NCBI GenBank assembly: GCA_964405325.1 | Contig: CAYONM010000069.1 | Coordinates: 1-15,592 of the forward strand | Direction: 5' to 3' | DNA: 15,592 bases | Source of the DNA: CAYONM01 sp964405325 | GTDB lineage: Bacteria; Planctomycetota; UBA11346 | In this document: positions 6,769 through 14,983 of the stretch, piece by piece | Numbering within the stretch: the stretch's first letter is position 1 | Layout of the letters: the number at the start of each line of letters is the position of its first letter | Notes under the pieces: generated by a model | Databases searched by the model: none | Told to the model about the DNA's origin: nothing | What the model saw: the letters and a program-made list of their open reading frames with translations, nothing else | Made by a program: the position numbers and the translations under genes

Positions 6769-7593
6769 ATGCGGGTGGAACTGGGCATATCGGCTTCGCG
6801 TCAGGGCTTTGTGCGGCGATACGTTGCCGCTGGTATTTCCATCAGCGATCCGCGCTGGCACCGGCACGACGAGCTGGAATTGAATCTGATTCTGCGCGGG
6901 CAGGCGCGGATCCTGGTGGGCGAGAGCGTCTACGAGGCGCGGCCGCAGCATCTGGTCTGGTTGTTTCCGGGGCAGGAACATCTGATCGCTTGGCGCAGCG
7001 AGGATTTCGCGCTGTGGGTGGCGGTGTTTCGGCCGGAACTGGTGCGGGAGCAGGCACGGCTTTTGGCCACGCCGTGGCTGTGTCGCGACGATCCGGGACC
7101 GGTGTTCAACCGTCGCATTGCCGCCGAGCAGGCCGGGGCCCTGCGGCATGACCTGGAGCGATTGTCCGAGCCGGATCTGCCAGAAGCGCTGTTCAACCTC
7201 GGTCTGCACTGGTTGATGGGAATGGCGTGGCGCGATTTTCAGCATGCCGATGCCGCCGATGCCGCTGATCGGGTCCACCCGGTGGTGCTGGAGGTGGTGC
7301 GGCGGCTGCAGGACGGCGACGAGGGTCCTCTGTCGGATCTGGCGGCCGCGGTTGGGGTGAGTCCGGCCTGGTTGAGTCGTTTGTGTCATCGCGAGTTGGG
7401 CTGCACCCTGGTGGCCTATCGGAACCGGCTCCGCCTGCAGCGTTTTTTGGACCGCTATGGCCGTGGTGAAGCGGCCACCGATGCCGCCCTGGCTGCCGGC
7501 TTCAACAGTTACAGCCAATTCGCCAAAGTCTTCCGGGCTAGCCTGGGCTGTTCGCCACGGGCTTGGTTGCAGCGGGGTGAGGGTATGCCGTAG
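6769..7593 (+). CDS. AraC-family transcriptional regulator
   Basis: A 274-residue regulator with an N-terminal cupin-like ligand domain (about residues 25-75, DPRWHRHDELELNLILRG) and a C-terminal double-HTH domain (about 180-270). The first recognition helix region is LAAAVGVSPAWLSRLCHRELG. The second is AATDAALAAGFNSYSQFAKVFRASLG, with the AGF-SYSQFAKVF signature of the family. The inner linker holds a DAADAAD codon repeat (161-167). The start at 6769 was chosen because the cupin follows soon after; the frame remains open to 6688, with other ATGs at 6688 and 6703. It is divergent from the URO-D-like gene and 49 bp upstream of the aminopeptidase gene. It likely senses a sugar or other small metabolite and controls the divergent gene. 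Confidence 0.93.
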   Translation: MRVELGISASRQGFVRRYVAAGISISDPRWHRHDELELNLILRGQARILVGESVYEARPQHLVWLFPGQEHLIAWRSEDFALWVAVFRPELVREQARLLATPWLCRDDPGPVFNRRIAAEQAGALRHDLERLSEPDLPEALFNLGLHWLMGMAWRDFQHADAADAADRVHPVVLEVVRRLQDGDEGPLSDLAAAVGVSPAWLSRLCHRELGCTLVAYRNRLRLQRFLDRYGRGEAATDAALAAGFNSYSQFAKVFRASLGCSPRAWLQRGEGMP

Positions 7594-7642
7594 TCCGGTA
7601 AGTGAGTTGTTGCGCCGGGATCCGCACCGCAAGTATGTCGCC

Positions 7643-9019
7643 ATGAAAATGAAGCATGCGCGACAATTACATCGTTCTGCCGCCTGGCTGCCCAGCGCAG
7701 CGCATCGTGCTGCCTTGCCAGCACCGGTACGGGCGGCGGTGGATGCCCGTCTGGCGAGTGATCGCTGCTGTTGCTTGCCCAGCATGGACCTGCTGCCGTC
7801 GGCGGCGGTGGCAGCGCATGCCGAGGCAGACGAGCAGGAACTGGTGCTGTTGCGCCGGGTGTATCGCCGGATGGGTCGTCTTGTCGCTGGCTATCCGCGT
7901 ATCGCCTTGGATATCGACGAGGTCTGGAGCGAAGCGCAGCAACGTCTAGCGGTGGTTGGGGTACAGGAGGGCGCGTATCGATTCGATCGCTATCGCAGTC
8001 AGCCGGCACCCGTATGCGGACAACTGGATTTGCTCGGTTTTTCACGCGAGATCACTCGTTGGGCCGAACCCGTGGTCGAGAGCCTGGCCTGGTGCCGGGA
8101 TCAGATCAATACCCCGGCCGCGGATCTGGGACCCAAGCAGTTGCTGAGCAATTTCCGCAAGGCCGCCAAGGGTTTGCCGTTACGACTACGAGTGATGGAT
8201 GCCAAGGCCTGCCAGCAGGCGGGGCTGGGCGCGCTGTTGGCGGTGGGCCGGGCCAGTCATCGAGCGCCGAAATTGCTGGTGGTGGACCTGGCCGGTCCCG
8301 GACTGGTGACTGCCATGTGCGGCAAAGGCGTCTGTTTCGACAGCGGCGGCCTCAACCTGAAGCCCGATAAATCCATGGTCCTGATGCGCAAGGACATGGG
8401 TGGCGCGGCGACGGTACTGGCGGTGATGCTGGCCGCAGCCCGTCTGCGCGGTGCCGGCCGCTTGCGCGCCTATGTTCCGCTGGTGGAAAATGCTATCGGT
8501 CCCGATGCTTTCCGGCCAGGCGATATTCTCCGCGTCTGCGATGGCACCACCGTGGAGGTGGGCAATACCGATGCCGAAGGCCGTCTGATCCTGGCTGATG
8601 CCATCGCTCTGGCCCGCCGGCAGGGGGCGGAGCGGATCGTTTCGGTGGCGACCCTGACCGGTGCGGCGCTGGTGGCTCTGGGTCGCATCCACGTGCCGAT
8701 CATGGGCGATGACGAGCCAGTGGACGCGATTTTGGCCGGTGCCACTGCCAGCGGTGAAAAATGCTGGCGGCTGCCCTTGGACGATGATCACCTGCAACTC
8801 ATGCGCGGTCAGATCGGGGATCTGCGCAACGATGGCAATGGCGAGGCGGGCTGTATCACCGCCGGGGCTTTTTTGCGGCATTTCGCCGGCACGGTGCCTT
8901 TCGCGCATGCTGATATTTCACCTGCCAGTTGGCGTATGGCCGATGATGATCAGGGGGTGCTGGGGGGTACCGGGGTGTTGGTCACCAGCCTGCTTGAAGC
9001 CTGTTCCCGTTTCCGGTAG
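7643..9019 (+). CDS. pepA: Leucyl aminopeptidase (M17 family)
   Basis: A 458-residue cytosolic M17 metallo-aminopeptidase that removes N-terminal residues from peptides, usually as a hexamer with two metal ions per site. All metal and catalytic positions of the family are kept: GKG with Lys228, FDSGG with Asp233, LKP with Lys240, KDMGG with Asp251, and NTDAEGRL with Asp310, Glu312 and Arg314. The C-terminal AHADISPASWR and GGTGVLV blocks are typical. The N-terminal domain is shorter and more divergent than in E. coli PepA and includes three consecutive Cys (about 41-43). The start at 7643 is the first ATG after the AraC stop; the frame is open further back but inside the AraC gene. Its start site has only a weak ribosome binding site. 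It is followed by the GntR/LacI gene after 10 bp, so these two are probably co-transcribed. Confidence 0.93.
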   Translation: MKMKHARQLHRSAAWLPSAAHRAALPAPVRAAVDARLASDRCCCLPSMDLLPSAAVAAHAEADEQELVLLRRVYRRMGRLVAGYPRIALDIDEVWSEAQQRLAVVGVQEGAYRFDRYRSQPAPVCGQLDLLGFSREITRWAEPVVESLAWCRDQINTPAADLGPKQLLSNFRKAAKGLPLRLRVMDAKACQQAGLGALLAVGRASHRAPKLLVVDLAGPGLVTAMCGKGVCFDSGGLNLKPDKSMVLMRKDMGGAATVLAVMLAAARLRGAGRLRAYVPLVENAIGPDAFRPGDILRVCDGTTVEVGNTDAEGRLILADAIALARRQGAERIVSVATLTGAALVALGRIHVPIMGDDEPVDAILAGATASGEKCWRLPLDDDHLQLMRGQIGDLRNDGNGEAGCITAGAFLRHFAGTVPFAHADISPASWRMADDDQGVLGGTGVLVTSLLEACSRFR

Positions 9020-9029
9020 GTATGTTGTC

Positions 9030-10022
9030 ATGCGGCGCGAAGCAAAGCATCGACGGATTGCCAAGGAGCTGGGTGAGGGCATCGGCTCTGGTTTGTATCG
9101 AGCCGGCAGCATGCTGCCGTCAGAGCATGTGCTGTGCGATCTGTTCCACACCAGCCGTTACACGGTGCGCACCGCCCTGCGCCGACTGGGCGAACAGGGC
9201 CTGGTCCGCAATCTGCCCGGCCGGGGTTGGCAGGTGCGTCGGGCCGAGGCCGTGGCCCGACCCGAGCCCGGTCAGTGCCGGGGCACCGTTGTGGTGGCGT
9301 TGCGTGACGAGGCGCCGGCCGGAGTGGTTGCGGCGGCCGTGCGCGAGGTGATCAGCGGTTTCGGTTTTGCGGTGCAAGCGTTGCCGATTCTGCGGGAAAA
9401 TGATCCGGCTGGGTACCAGCAGCTGCGGCAGCAGATCGACCAGACGACAGATCTGCAGGGGATTCTGGTGTTTGACGATTCTCCCGCGCCGGCGATGGCC
9501 TTGCCAGATCATCTTCCGATATTGGGCTTGGCACTGGCTGATCCACAAAAGTATGACACCATGGTTGGCGATTATTTTGCCGGCAGCAACGCCATGGTGG
9601 CGCATGTTTTTCGCCGTGGGCATCGCCGGATCGCCTTCGTCGGCGACGCTGAACAGCATGCCCAGGTTGCCGGCTGTCGCGATCGCCTGGCGGGTTATCG
9701 CCGAGCGGTGCGAGATCGGGAGCTGCCCGAAATCTGTTGGTTGATGACGCGTGATGTCCTGATGGATATCGACCTGTTGCTGGTCTTTTTGCGCGAGCGG
9801 ATTGCGGCTGATGGTCTGCCGGATTGCTGCTTCACTTCCGGGCACCGGGTGCCGGAACAGCTGGCGCAGGCGCTGGACCAATTGGGATATGCGGTGCCCG
9901 AAGCCGTGTCTCTGACCGGTATCGGCGGCAACCTCGCTGACGATAGCTACAAGGGCCTGGGCTTTCAGCGGCTGTGCATGCTGGTCGAGCCCTGCGCTGA
10001 TCTCGGTCGCATCGCCGCCTGA
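9030..10022 (+). CDS. GntR-type wHTH / LacI-type sensor hybrid regulator, C-terminally shortened
   Basis: A 330-residue regulator. Residues 1-70 form a GntR winged HTH (GSMLPSEHVLCDLFHTSRY, then TVRTALRRLGEQGLV and a GRGWQV wing). Residues about 85-330 form a LacI/periplasmic-binding-like sensor: FDDSPAPAM, then MVGDYFAGSNAMVAHVFRRG, then RRIAFVGD, and a late SLTGIGG. Such hybrids are usually local repressors of sugar catabolism. The ORF stops at TGA 10020-10022, inside the last helix region (LGRIAA); the expected end continues in the same frame to 10118. The start at 9030 lies 10 bp after the aminopeptidase stop. Longer in-frame starts upstream lie inside the aminopeptidase gene and were rejected. 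Loss of the C-terminal strand and helix could destabilise the sensor. Confidence 0.88.
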   Translation: MRREAKHRRIAKELGEGIGSGLYRAGSMLPSEHVLCDLFHTSRYTVRTALRRLGEQGLVRNLPGRGWQVRRAEAVARPEPGQCRGTVVVALRDEAPAGVVAAAVREVISGFGFAVQALPILRENDPAGYQQLRQQIDQTTDLQGILVFDDSPAPAMALPDHLPILGLALADPQKYDTMVGDYFAGSNAMVAHVFRRGHRRIAFVGDAEQHAQVAGCRDRLAGYRRAVRDRELPEICWLMTRDVLMDIDLLLVFLRERIAADGLPDCCFTSGHRVPEQLAQALDQLGYAVPEAVSLTGIGGNLADDSYKGLGFQRLCMLVEPCADLGRIAA

Positions 10023-10118
10023 CGTCTGTTGGCCCGGCTCGATGGCGACACCGCCCCGCCGGTCCGCAGCCTGATCAGTATGCAGGTGGTGGACGGCGAT
10101 TCGCTCTGGGAAAAATGA
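10023..10118 (+). other. In-frame C-terminal remainder of the GntR/LacI regulator beyond a TGA
   Basis: Directly after the TGA, the same frame stays open for 31 codons to a second TGA (10116-10118). It encodes RLLARLDG, a Pro-rich spacer, then SMQVVDGDSLWEK. That is the normal ending of LacI-type sensors (a helix with LL-RLDG, then a final strand ending in V-G-SL). The upstream gene therefore has a premature stop. The remainder ends 8 bp before the convergent ftsH stop, fitting a full-length gene of 362 residues. A CGA to TGA change would explain it. Confidence 0.75.
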
Positions 10119-10126
10119 CCGAGCAT

Positions 10127-12121
10127 TTATTCCGCGTCGGCGTTTCCGAGCAGTTCTTTAAAGCGTTCGCCGTCCAGGGTCTCGTGTACCAGGAGTTCCT
10201 CGGCGATGGTATCCAGCAGCTGGCGCTTATCGCGTAGGGTGTGCCGGGCCTCGTCGTAGAATCTGCCGAGGATTTCCCGGGCTTCATCGTCGATCATAGT
10301 GGCGGTGGTTTCGGCGCATTCGCGCTGCAGCATGCCGCCAAGCCATTCGTTTGCCTGGCGTTGGCAGTGCAACAAGCCGTTTTTATCGCTCATGCCGAAC
10401 ATGCTGATCATCTGGCGGACCAGGGAGCTGGCACGATCCAGGTCGTTTTCGGCGCCGGTGGAAACCTCGCCGTAGACTTCCTGCTCGGCGGCACGACCAC
10501 CCAGCATGACGCGGATGCGGTCCTCCAGCTCGGCCTGTGTGTGCAGGTACTGATTCTCCTCCGGAATCTGCATGGTATAGCCGAGGGCGGCACGGCCACG
10601 GGGGACGATGCTGATCTTGGTGACCGGATCGGTGTGCGCTGCCAGAGCGGCGACCAGAGCGTGGCCCACTTCGTGAAAGGCGACCCGGCGACGGAGCTTA
10701 TCGTCCATGCGGCGGCTGCGGCGTTCGGGCCCGGCGACCACCCGCTCCACCGCTTCGTCCAGATCGTGCTTGGTGATCATGTCGCCGCCACGACGGGCGG
10801 CCAAGAGCGCTGCTTCGTTGATCACGTTGGCTAAATCGGCACCGGCCATACCGGCGGTGGCGCGGGCGATGTCGCGCAGGGTGATGTCGGCGGCTAGGGG
10901 CTTGTTGCGGGCATGCACCTGCAAAATGGCTTCGCGGCCGTCGATGTCCGGTAGATCCACCAGCACCTGGCGGTCGAAGCGGCCTGGTCGTAGCAGTGCG
11001 CGGTCGAGGTTTTCCGGTCGGTTGGTAGCGGCCAGGATGATGACGTTGGTGTTGGTCTCGAAGCCATCCATTTCCACCAGCAGCTGATTCAGGGTCTGTT
11101 CGCGTTCGTCGTTACCCGGCTGGGTGCCAGCGGAGCGAGCGCGACCGATGGCGTCGAGCTCGTCGATGAAGACGATGCAGGGCGCATTCTTTTTGGCTTG
11201 CTCGAACAGATCGCGCACGCGCGCCGCGCCGACGCCGACGAACATCTCAACAAAGTCCGAACCGGACAGGGCGAAGAAGGGTACTTCGGCTTCGCCAGCA
11301 ACCGCGCGCGCCAGCAGGGTTTTGCCGGTGCCCGGCGGGCCCACCAGCAGGGCGCCCTTGGGAATGGCCGCGCCCAAGCGCTCGAAACGGCTGGTATCCT
11401 TGAGATAGCCGACCACCTCGGTCAGGTCCTGCTTGGCTTCATCGCAGCCGGCCACATCGGTGAAGCGGACGCCAGTGTCCTTGTCGGCCACCAGTTTGGC
11501 GCGGTTGCGGCCGAAGCTCATCACCCCCTGGCCGGGGCCGAATTTGCGCAGCAGGAACACCCACAGGGCGATCATGATGCCGATGGGGATGATCCAGGAG
11601 AACAAGAGCGTCGACAGGAAGCCGGGGCGTTCCGAGGTGTAGTCCACGCCCTGCTGGTCGAGCTGCTCCACCAGGCTCGAATCCTCCACTCGCACGGTGC
11701 GGAACAGGAAGGGATGTTCCGGCGGCTGGTAGGTGGCGGAGAAGGGATGCTCCTGATTGGCCTGCTGGCGTTCCTGCATTTTTTCGCGGACCGGTTGCAC
11801 ATCCGCCGGCTGCGGATCGCTGCTGGCGGCGCTTTCCGGTTCCCGGCCGGGTTCGATGCGGCCGATGATCTCTTCGACGTAGATCCGGCAGGCGACCACC
11901 TCGCTGCGAGCGAGATGCGCTTTGAAGGCGCTGTAGGGGATGGTCTGGTACTGCAGTCCGGCCGATTCCTGCCACAGCCAGAGCATCATCAGCATGGGCA
12001 GCAGCAGCCACCAATTGAAGCGGCCAAAGGGGTTGGGATTGTCGGGTTTCCGCTCGATCTTCTGGCTGCGACGATTCGTGGCCTTGGCGTTGAGGCGGGT
12101 GGTATCCTGATCGTCGCTCAT
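10127..12121 (-). CDS. ftsH: ATP-dependent zinc metalloprotease FtsH
   Basis: A 664-residue membrane-bound AAA+ protease that extracts and degrades membrane and some soluble proteins. It has two membrane segments (about 35-51 and 168-191) flanking a periplasmic domain. The AAA module shows Walker A GPPGTGKT (261-268), the pore loop FVEMFVGVG, Walker B FIDELDAIG (about 318-326), and the second region of homology ending in RPGRFDR. The protease site is HEVGH (483-487; usually HEAGH) with the third ligand Asp560 in STGAENDLD. The periplasmic domain holds a Pro/Glu/Gln-rich insertion (about residues 90-135) not usual in FtsH. The start at 12121 is inferred from the length of the cytosolic tail before TM1; an ATG at 12256 in frame is possible. 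It is divergent from ftsY. Confidence 0.95.
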   Translation of the reverse strand: MSDDQDTTRLNAKATNRRSQKIERKPDNPNPFGRFNWWLLLPMLMMLWLWQESAGLQYQTIPYSAFKAHLARSEVVACRIYVEEIIGRIEPGREPESAASSDPQPADVQPVREKMQERQQANQEHPFSATYQPPEHPFLFRTVRVEDSSLVEQLDQQGVDYTSERPGFLSTLLFSWIIPIGIMIALWVFLLRKFGPGQGVMSFGRNRAKLVADKDTGVRFTDVAGCDEAKQDLTEVVGYLKDTSRFERLGAAIPKGALLVGPPGTGKTLLARAVAGEAEVPFFALSGSDFVEMFVGVGAARVRDLFEQAKKNAPCIVFIDELDAIGRARSAGTQPGNDEREQTLNQLLVEMDGFETNTNVIILAATNRPENLDRALLRPGRFDRQVLVDLPDIDGREAILQVHARNKPLAADITLRDIARATAGMAGADLANVINEAALLAARRGGDMITKHDLDEAVERVVAGPERRSRRMDDKLRRRVAFHEVGHALVAALAAHTDPVTKISIVPRGRAALGYTMQIPEENQYLHTQAELEDRIRVMLGGRAAEQEVYGEVSTGAENDLDRASSLVRQMISMFGMSDKNGLLHCQRQANEWLGGMLQRECAETTATMIDDEAREILGRFYDEARHTLRDKRQLLDTIAEELLVHETLDGERFKELLGNADAE

Positions 12122-12315
12122 CGTAGCGGCATCGTCACGGTGTTGGATCAGAGGCAATGGGCCAGAGCGGCGGTCGTTCAGGCCGCGCAGCCAGGGAGGT
12201 TCGGAGGCCGGAGCCCGGCAGGCGTGCGCCCCCTCCCAGATTAATAGCCCGCTCATTGCACGTGGACCTGTGCCACCTGGACATAGCATGCCGCCGCACG
12301 TAGCTGGAGCGCAGT
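12122..12315. promoter_or_regulatory. Divergent promoter region of ftsH and ftsY
   Basis: The 194-bp gap between the chosen ftsH and ftsY starts holds no supported gene and must contain the promoters for both. Part of it would be coding if ftsH started at 12256. A GGAG ribosome site for ftsY lies at 12306-12309. No strong -35/-10 pair is obvious on either strand. Confidence 0.4.
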
Positions 12316-13257
12316 ATGGTCTTCCGCCTGGTCGGCAAGTTGTTCAGCAAGATTTCCGGAGGTCTGGCCAAGACTCGTTCGGTGCTTGGCGATGCCCTGC
12401 GCGGGCTGCTGGGTGGCCGGCGGGTGATTGATCGGGATTTCCTCGAAGAGCTGGAAGACACCCTGATCGCCGCCGACATTGGGGTCGGTAAGGTGGAGGA
12501 GATCCTCAGCGATATCCAGAAACGGTGGCGTCAGGGTGAAGCCGCCGAGGGCGAGGAGTTGCTGGCCTTTCTCAAACGCAGTCTGCGCGACGAGTTGCAA
12601 GAGGTCGAAGGCGGCGAGCTCGCCTGGGCTTCCAGTGGTCCGACCGTCGTCTTGGTGGTCGGGGTCAACGGCACCGGCAAGACCACCTCCATCGCCAAGT
12701 TGGCCAAGCGCTACCAGGACCAGGGGAAGCATGTGTTGTTGGCCGCCGGCGACACCTATCGCGCCGCTGCGGTGGAGCAGCTGACCATCTGGTCGCAGCG
12801 CGCCGGATGCGACATCATCAAGCAGCAGACCGGTTCCGACCCTGCTGCCGTGGCCTACGACGCCGTGGTTGCGGCCGAAAGCCGTGGTGCGGATGTGCTG
12901 TTGATCGACACTGCTGGCCGTCTGCACAATCGCGACGACCTGATGCGCGAGTTGGCCAAGATCCGCCGCGTCATCCAGAAGCGCCTGCCCGAGGCGCCGC
13001 ACGAGACTCTGTTGGTGATCGATGCTACCGCCGGCCAAAACGCCATTCAGCAGGCCAAGATCTTTGGTGAGGAGATGGGGGTCACCGGCTTGGTGCTGAC
13101 CAAGCTGGACGGCACGGCCAAGGGCGGCTGCGCCATCTCCATCAAGCGCCAGCTGGGTATCCCGGTGCGCTACATCGGCGTTGGCGAGCAGATGGACGAT
13201 CTGCAGCCCTTTGACCCCGATACCTTTATCGCCGCCATTTTCGGTGAAGATCGATAA
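12316..13257 (+). CDS. ftsY: Signal recognition particle receptor FtsY
   Basis: A 313-residue SRP GTPase that docks the Ffh-nascent chain complex at the membrane for co-translational insertion. It lacks the acidic A domain of E. coli FtsY. It begins with an amphipathic, basic segment (MVFRLVGKLFSKISGGL), typical of short FtsYs, which may bind the membrane. The N domain (about 20-100) is followed by the GTPase: GVNGTGKTTS (116-125), DTYRAAAVEQL (146-156), DTAGR (198-202), TKLDGTAKGG (262-271), and the closing GVGEQMDDLQPFDP. A GGAG precedes the ATG by six bases. Two secreted PDZ protein genes follow on the same strand (62 bp to the first), so they are probably co-transcribed. Confidence 0.97.
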   Translation: MVFRLVGKLFSKISGGLAKTRSVLGDALRGLLGGRRVIDRDFLEELEDTLIAADIGVGKVEEILSDIQKRWRQGEAAEGEELLAFLKRSLRDELQEVEGGELAWASSGPTVVLVVGVNGTGKTTSIAKLAKRYQDQGKHVLLAAGDTYRAAAVEQLTIWSQRAGCDIIKQQTGSDPAAVAYDAVVAAESRGADVLLIDTAGRLHNRDDLMRELAKIRRVIQKRLPEAPHETLLVIDATAGQNAIQQAKIFGEEMGVTGLVLTKLDGTAKGGCAISIKRQLGIPVRYIGVGEQMDDLQPFDPDTFIAAIFGEDR

Positions 13258-13319
13258 GCATCAGTAAGTTGGGCCGGCTGGTGTCGTCCTCCAGGCTCCA
13301 AGCCATCGGAGATCTCGTG

Positions 13320-14135
13320 ATGTTCCGTCTCGTGACGCTGTTGTGCCTGCTGCCGGGGTTGTTGTTGGCACAAGGTTATCCCAACGCGGAAAAGCCGATG
13401 TTGGGCGTCAACATGAGCCCACCACCCATGTCCAAGCAGAAGCAGGAGAACCTGCGTCCGGACGAGGGGGTTTACATCCGCCGGGTCTACAATGGCACCG
13501 CGGCCGAGAACATGGGCATTCAGCGCGGTGATGTGATTCTGGAGATCAACGGCAATCCCATCAGCTCCATGAGCGGCGTTCGGGACGTGATCTCCAGCCA
13601 TCACACCGGTTCCGACGTCAGCGTCCGGGTCCGTCGTAACGGCCAGGATGTCCAGCTGAGCGGCACCCTGGGAACCTGGCCGGAAAGCATTCCCAAAACG
13701 CCGATCAATTCTCAGGCCGAAGAGCGTTACCGCAGCATGCAGGAGCGCCGCCTGCAGCGCGAGGCCCGCCGTGCCGAACAGCAGCTGGAACAGTTGGAAG
13801 AGGCCAAGCAGTCGCCCGACGGTCTCACGCCCCTGCAGCGCAAACGTCGCCAGCAGCTGGCCAAGGAGGCCGATTCCGAACTGGCTCGTGCTTTGGCCAG
13901 CTCGGAAGGTCAGGCCATCGACAATCCTCGCAACCGGGTGATCCCCGATATCCGGATTCCTGAAGCCGCCGGCCTGTTGCCGTCCTGGGAGCTGCGCTTC
14001 CATTTGCATGCCCCCGATGATCGGGACCAGCCACCGGACCGGATTCGCGAAATCCAGCCGGATCCCCTGCTGTCGCGAATGGTCACGCCCACCACTTGGC
14101 AATTCGCCTTCACCGTCAATCCGGAGATGTTGTAA
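13320..14135 (+). CDS. Secreted PDZ-domain protein with coiled-coil region
   Basis: A 271-residue protein with a signal peptide (about 1-18, FRLVTLLCLLPGLLLA then QG). It has one PDZ domain (about 25-117) with PMLGV, EGVYIRRVYNGTAAENMGI and QRGDVILEINGNPI; there is no protease domain. Residues about 130-195 are charged and Gln/Arg/Glu-rich, likely a helical coiled coil. A C-terminal Pro/Asp-rich part follows. The start at 13320 is chosen because CGGAGA lies seven bases upstream and the signal peptide begins there; the frame is open back to 13269. The next gene overlaps its stop by one base (TAATG), indicating translational coupling. The role is unknown. A periplasmic adaptor or chaperone is an inference. 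It may be a degenerate relative of HtrA-type PDZ proteins without the peptidase. Confidence 0.85.
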   Translation: MFRLVTLLCLLPGLLLAQGYPNAEKPMLGVNMSPPPMSKQKQENLRPDEGVYIRRVYNGTAAENMGIQRGDVILEINGNPISSMSGVRDVISSHHTGSDVSVRVRRNGQDVQLSGTLGTWPESIPKTPINSQAEERYRSMQERRLQREARRAEQQLEQLEEAKQSPDGLTPLQRKRRQQLAKEADSELARALASSEGQAIDNPRNRVIPDIRIPEAAGLLPSWELRFHLHAPDDRDQPPDRIREIQPDPLLSRMVTPTTWQFAFTVNPEML

Positions 14136-14896
14136 TGTCCCTGTTCCGTTTGTGTCCGACCCTGTTGCTGGCCAGCGCCGTTCTGTTGCCGCTGGCTGCC
14201 GAAGCAGCAGACAACGCCGAAGCGAGTCCGCAAGCCGTCCCGGCGACGGAGCCAGCGGTTCAGGATCGTGTGGTGTTGGGCGTGGTTCCCGACACCACCA
14301 CCGGCCTGTTGGATGATGCTGGCGGCGTGGTGATCAAGCGGGTCGAGGAGCTGAGCACGGCTGATAAACTGGGCCTGCAAGCCGGCGATATCATCACCCG
14401 TTTCAACGATCATCAGATCAAGGACGTCGCCGATCTGAAAGCGGTGTTGGAAGCCCAGAAGGTCGGCAATGAAGCGAGTATCGGTTATCTCCGCGATGAT
14501 CAGCCGATGGCGGCCACCGGCATTCTGCGCGGCAAACTGCGCCCGCGTGATATCGAAGAGGTGAAAAAAAGTGTTCAGCGTGCCCGCGTCCTGGCCGAGG
14601 AAGCCGGCACCGACACCGGTAATTTCGCTCGCAGCTTGCGTTATCTCGCCATCGCTCTGAACGAGCTGCCCGACCGGGTCGAAGAAGCCAGCCGGCAATT
14701 CAAGCGCATCTACCCCGACGGTACCTTCCGCGTGCACATCGACATCGAAATCGACACCCACGCCAATGCCGACCCGGCGCTACGCCTGGAATACGGCGAA
14801 AATCCCGACGGCACCCCGATCGAGACCCCGGAAGAAGCTGACCAGGCCGACGAGCAAGCGGAAGCCGAGCCCGGCGAAGCGCCAGACGGTCCCTGA
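14135..14896 (+). CDS. Secreted PDZ-domain protein with acidic C-terminus
   Basis: A 253-residue protein with a signal peptide (1-25, ending AEA before ADN). A PDZ domain (about 45-130) contains VVLGVV, GGVVIKRVEELSTADKLGL and QAGDIITRFNDHQI. A charged helical part (about 138-192) follows, and a 30-residue tail of Glu/Asp/Pro (about 224-253). The ATG overlaps the stop of the preceding PDZ gene. Both proteins share the order signal peptide, PDZ, charged helix, and might form a pair, but no sequence identity outside the PDZ folds is obvious. No catalytic site is seen. It is the last gene before a terminator. Its function is unknown. Confidence 0.85.
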   Translation: MSLFRLCPTLLLASAVLLPLAAEAADNAEASPQAVPATEPAVQDRVVLGVVPDTTTGLLDDAGGVVIKRVEELSTADKLGLQAGDIITRFNDHQIKDVADLKAVLEAQKVGNEASIGYLRDDQPMAATGILRGKLRPRDIEEVKKSVQRARVLAEEAGTDTGNFARSLRYLAIALNELPDRVEEASRQFKRIYPDGTFRVHIDIEIDTHANADPALRLEYGENPDGTPIETPEEADQADEQAEAEPGEAPDGP

Positions 14897-14919
14897 AACT
14901 CTTGTCTGCAATCGTGCTG

Positions 14920-14948
14920 AAAGGCCCGCCATTTGGTGGGCCTTTCCT
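14920..14948 (+). terminator. Intrinsic terminator of the ftsY-PDZ-PDZ operon
   Basis: An 11-bp stem AAAGGCCCGCC/GGTGGGCCTTT (14920-14930 with 14935-14945) with one G-U pair and an ATTT loop is followed by a T-rich run. It lies 23 bp past the last PDZ stop codon. The following eboE ATG is only about 38 bp downstream. Confidence 0.85.
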
Positions 14949-14983
14949 TGTGTTGTCCGCAGCACCTGTTAGCGCATGCAGCC

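Noticed and set aside
6595..7785. A 396-codon minus-strand frame opposite the AraC gene
   Set aside because: Shadow of the AraC frame; crosses the divergent promoter region and has no recognisable domain.
8661..9029. An upstream extension of the GntR/LacI frame inside the aminopeptidase
   Set aside because: The wHTH begins at the ATG at 9030; the upstream part is antiphase reading of pepA.
10020..10022. TGA as a recoded sense codon in this organism
   Set aside because: Other genes here (Memo-like, URO-D-like, Mpv17-like, last PDZ) end with TGA at the expected family length, so TGA is a normal stop.
11198..12244. A 348-codon plus-strand open frame
   Set aside because: It lies entirely within ftsH antisense and shows no family features; ftsH motifs are complete.
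13170..14761. Two long minus-strand frames opposite the PDZ genes
   Set aside because: Antisense to two genes with signal peptides, ribosome sites, one-base coupling and PDZ motifs.
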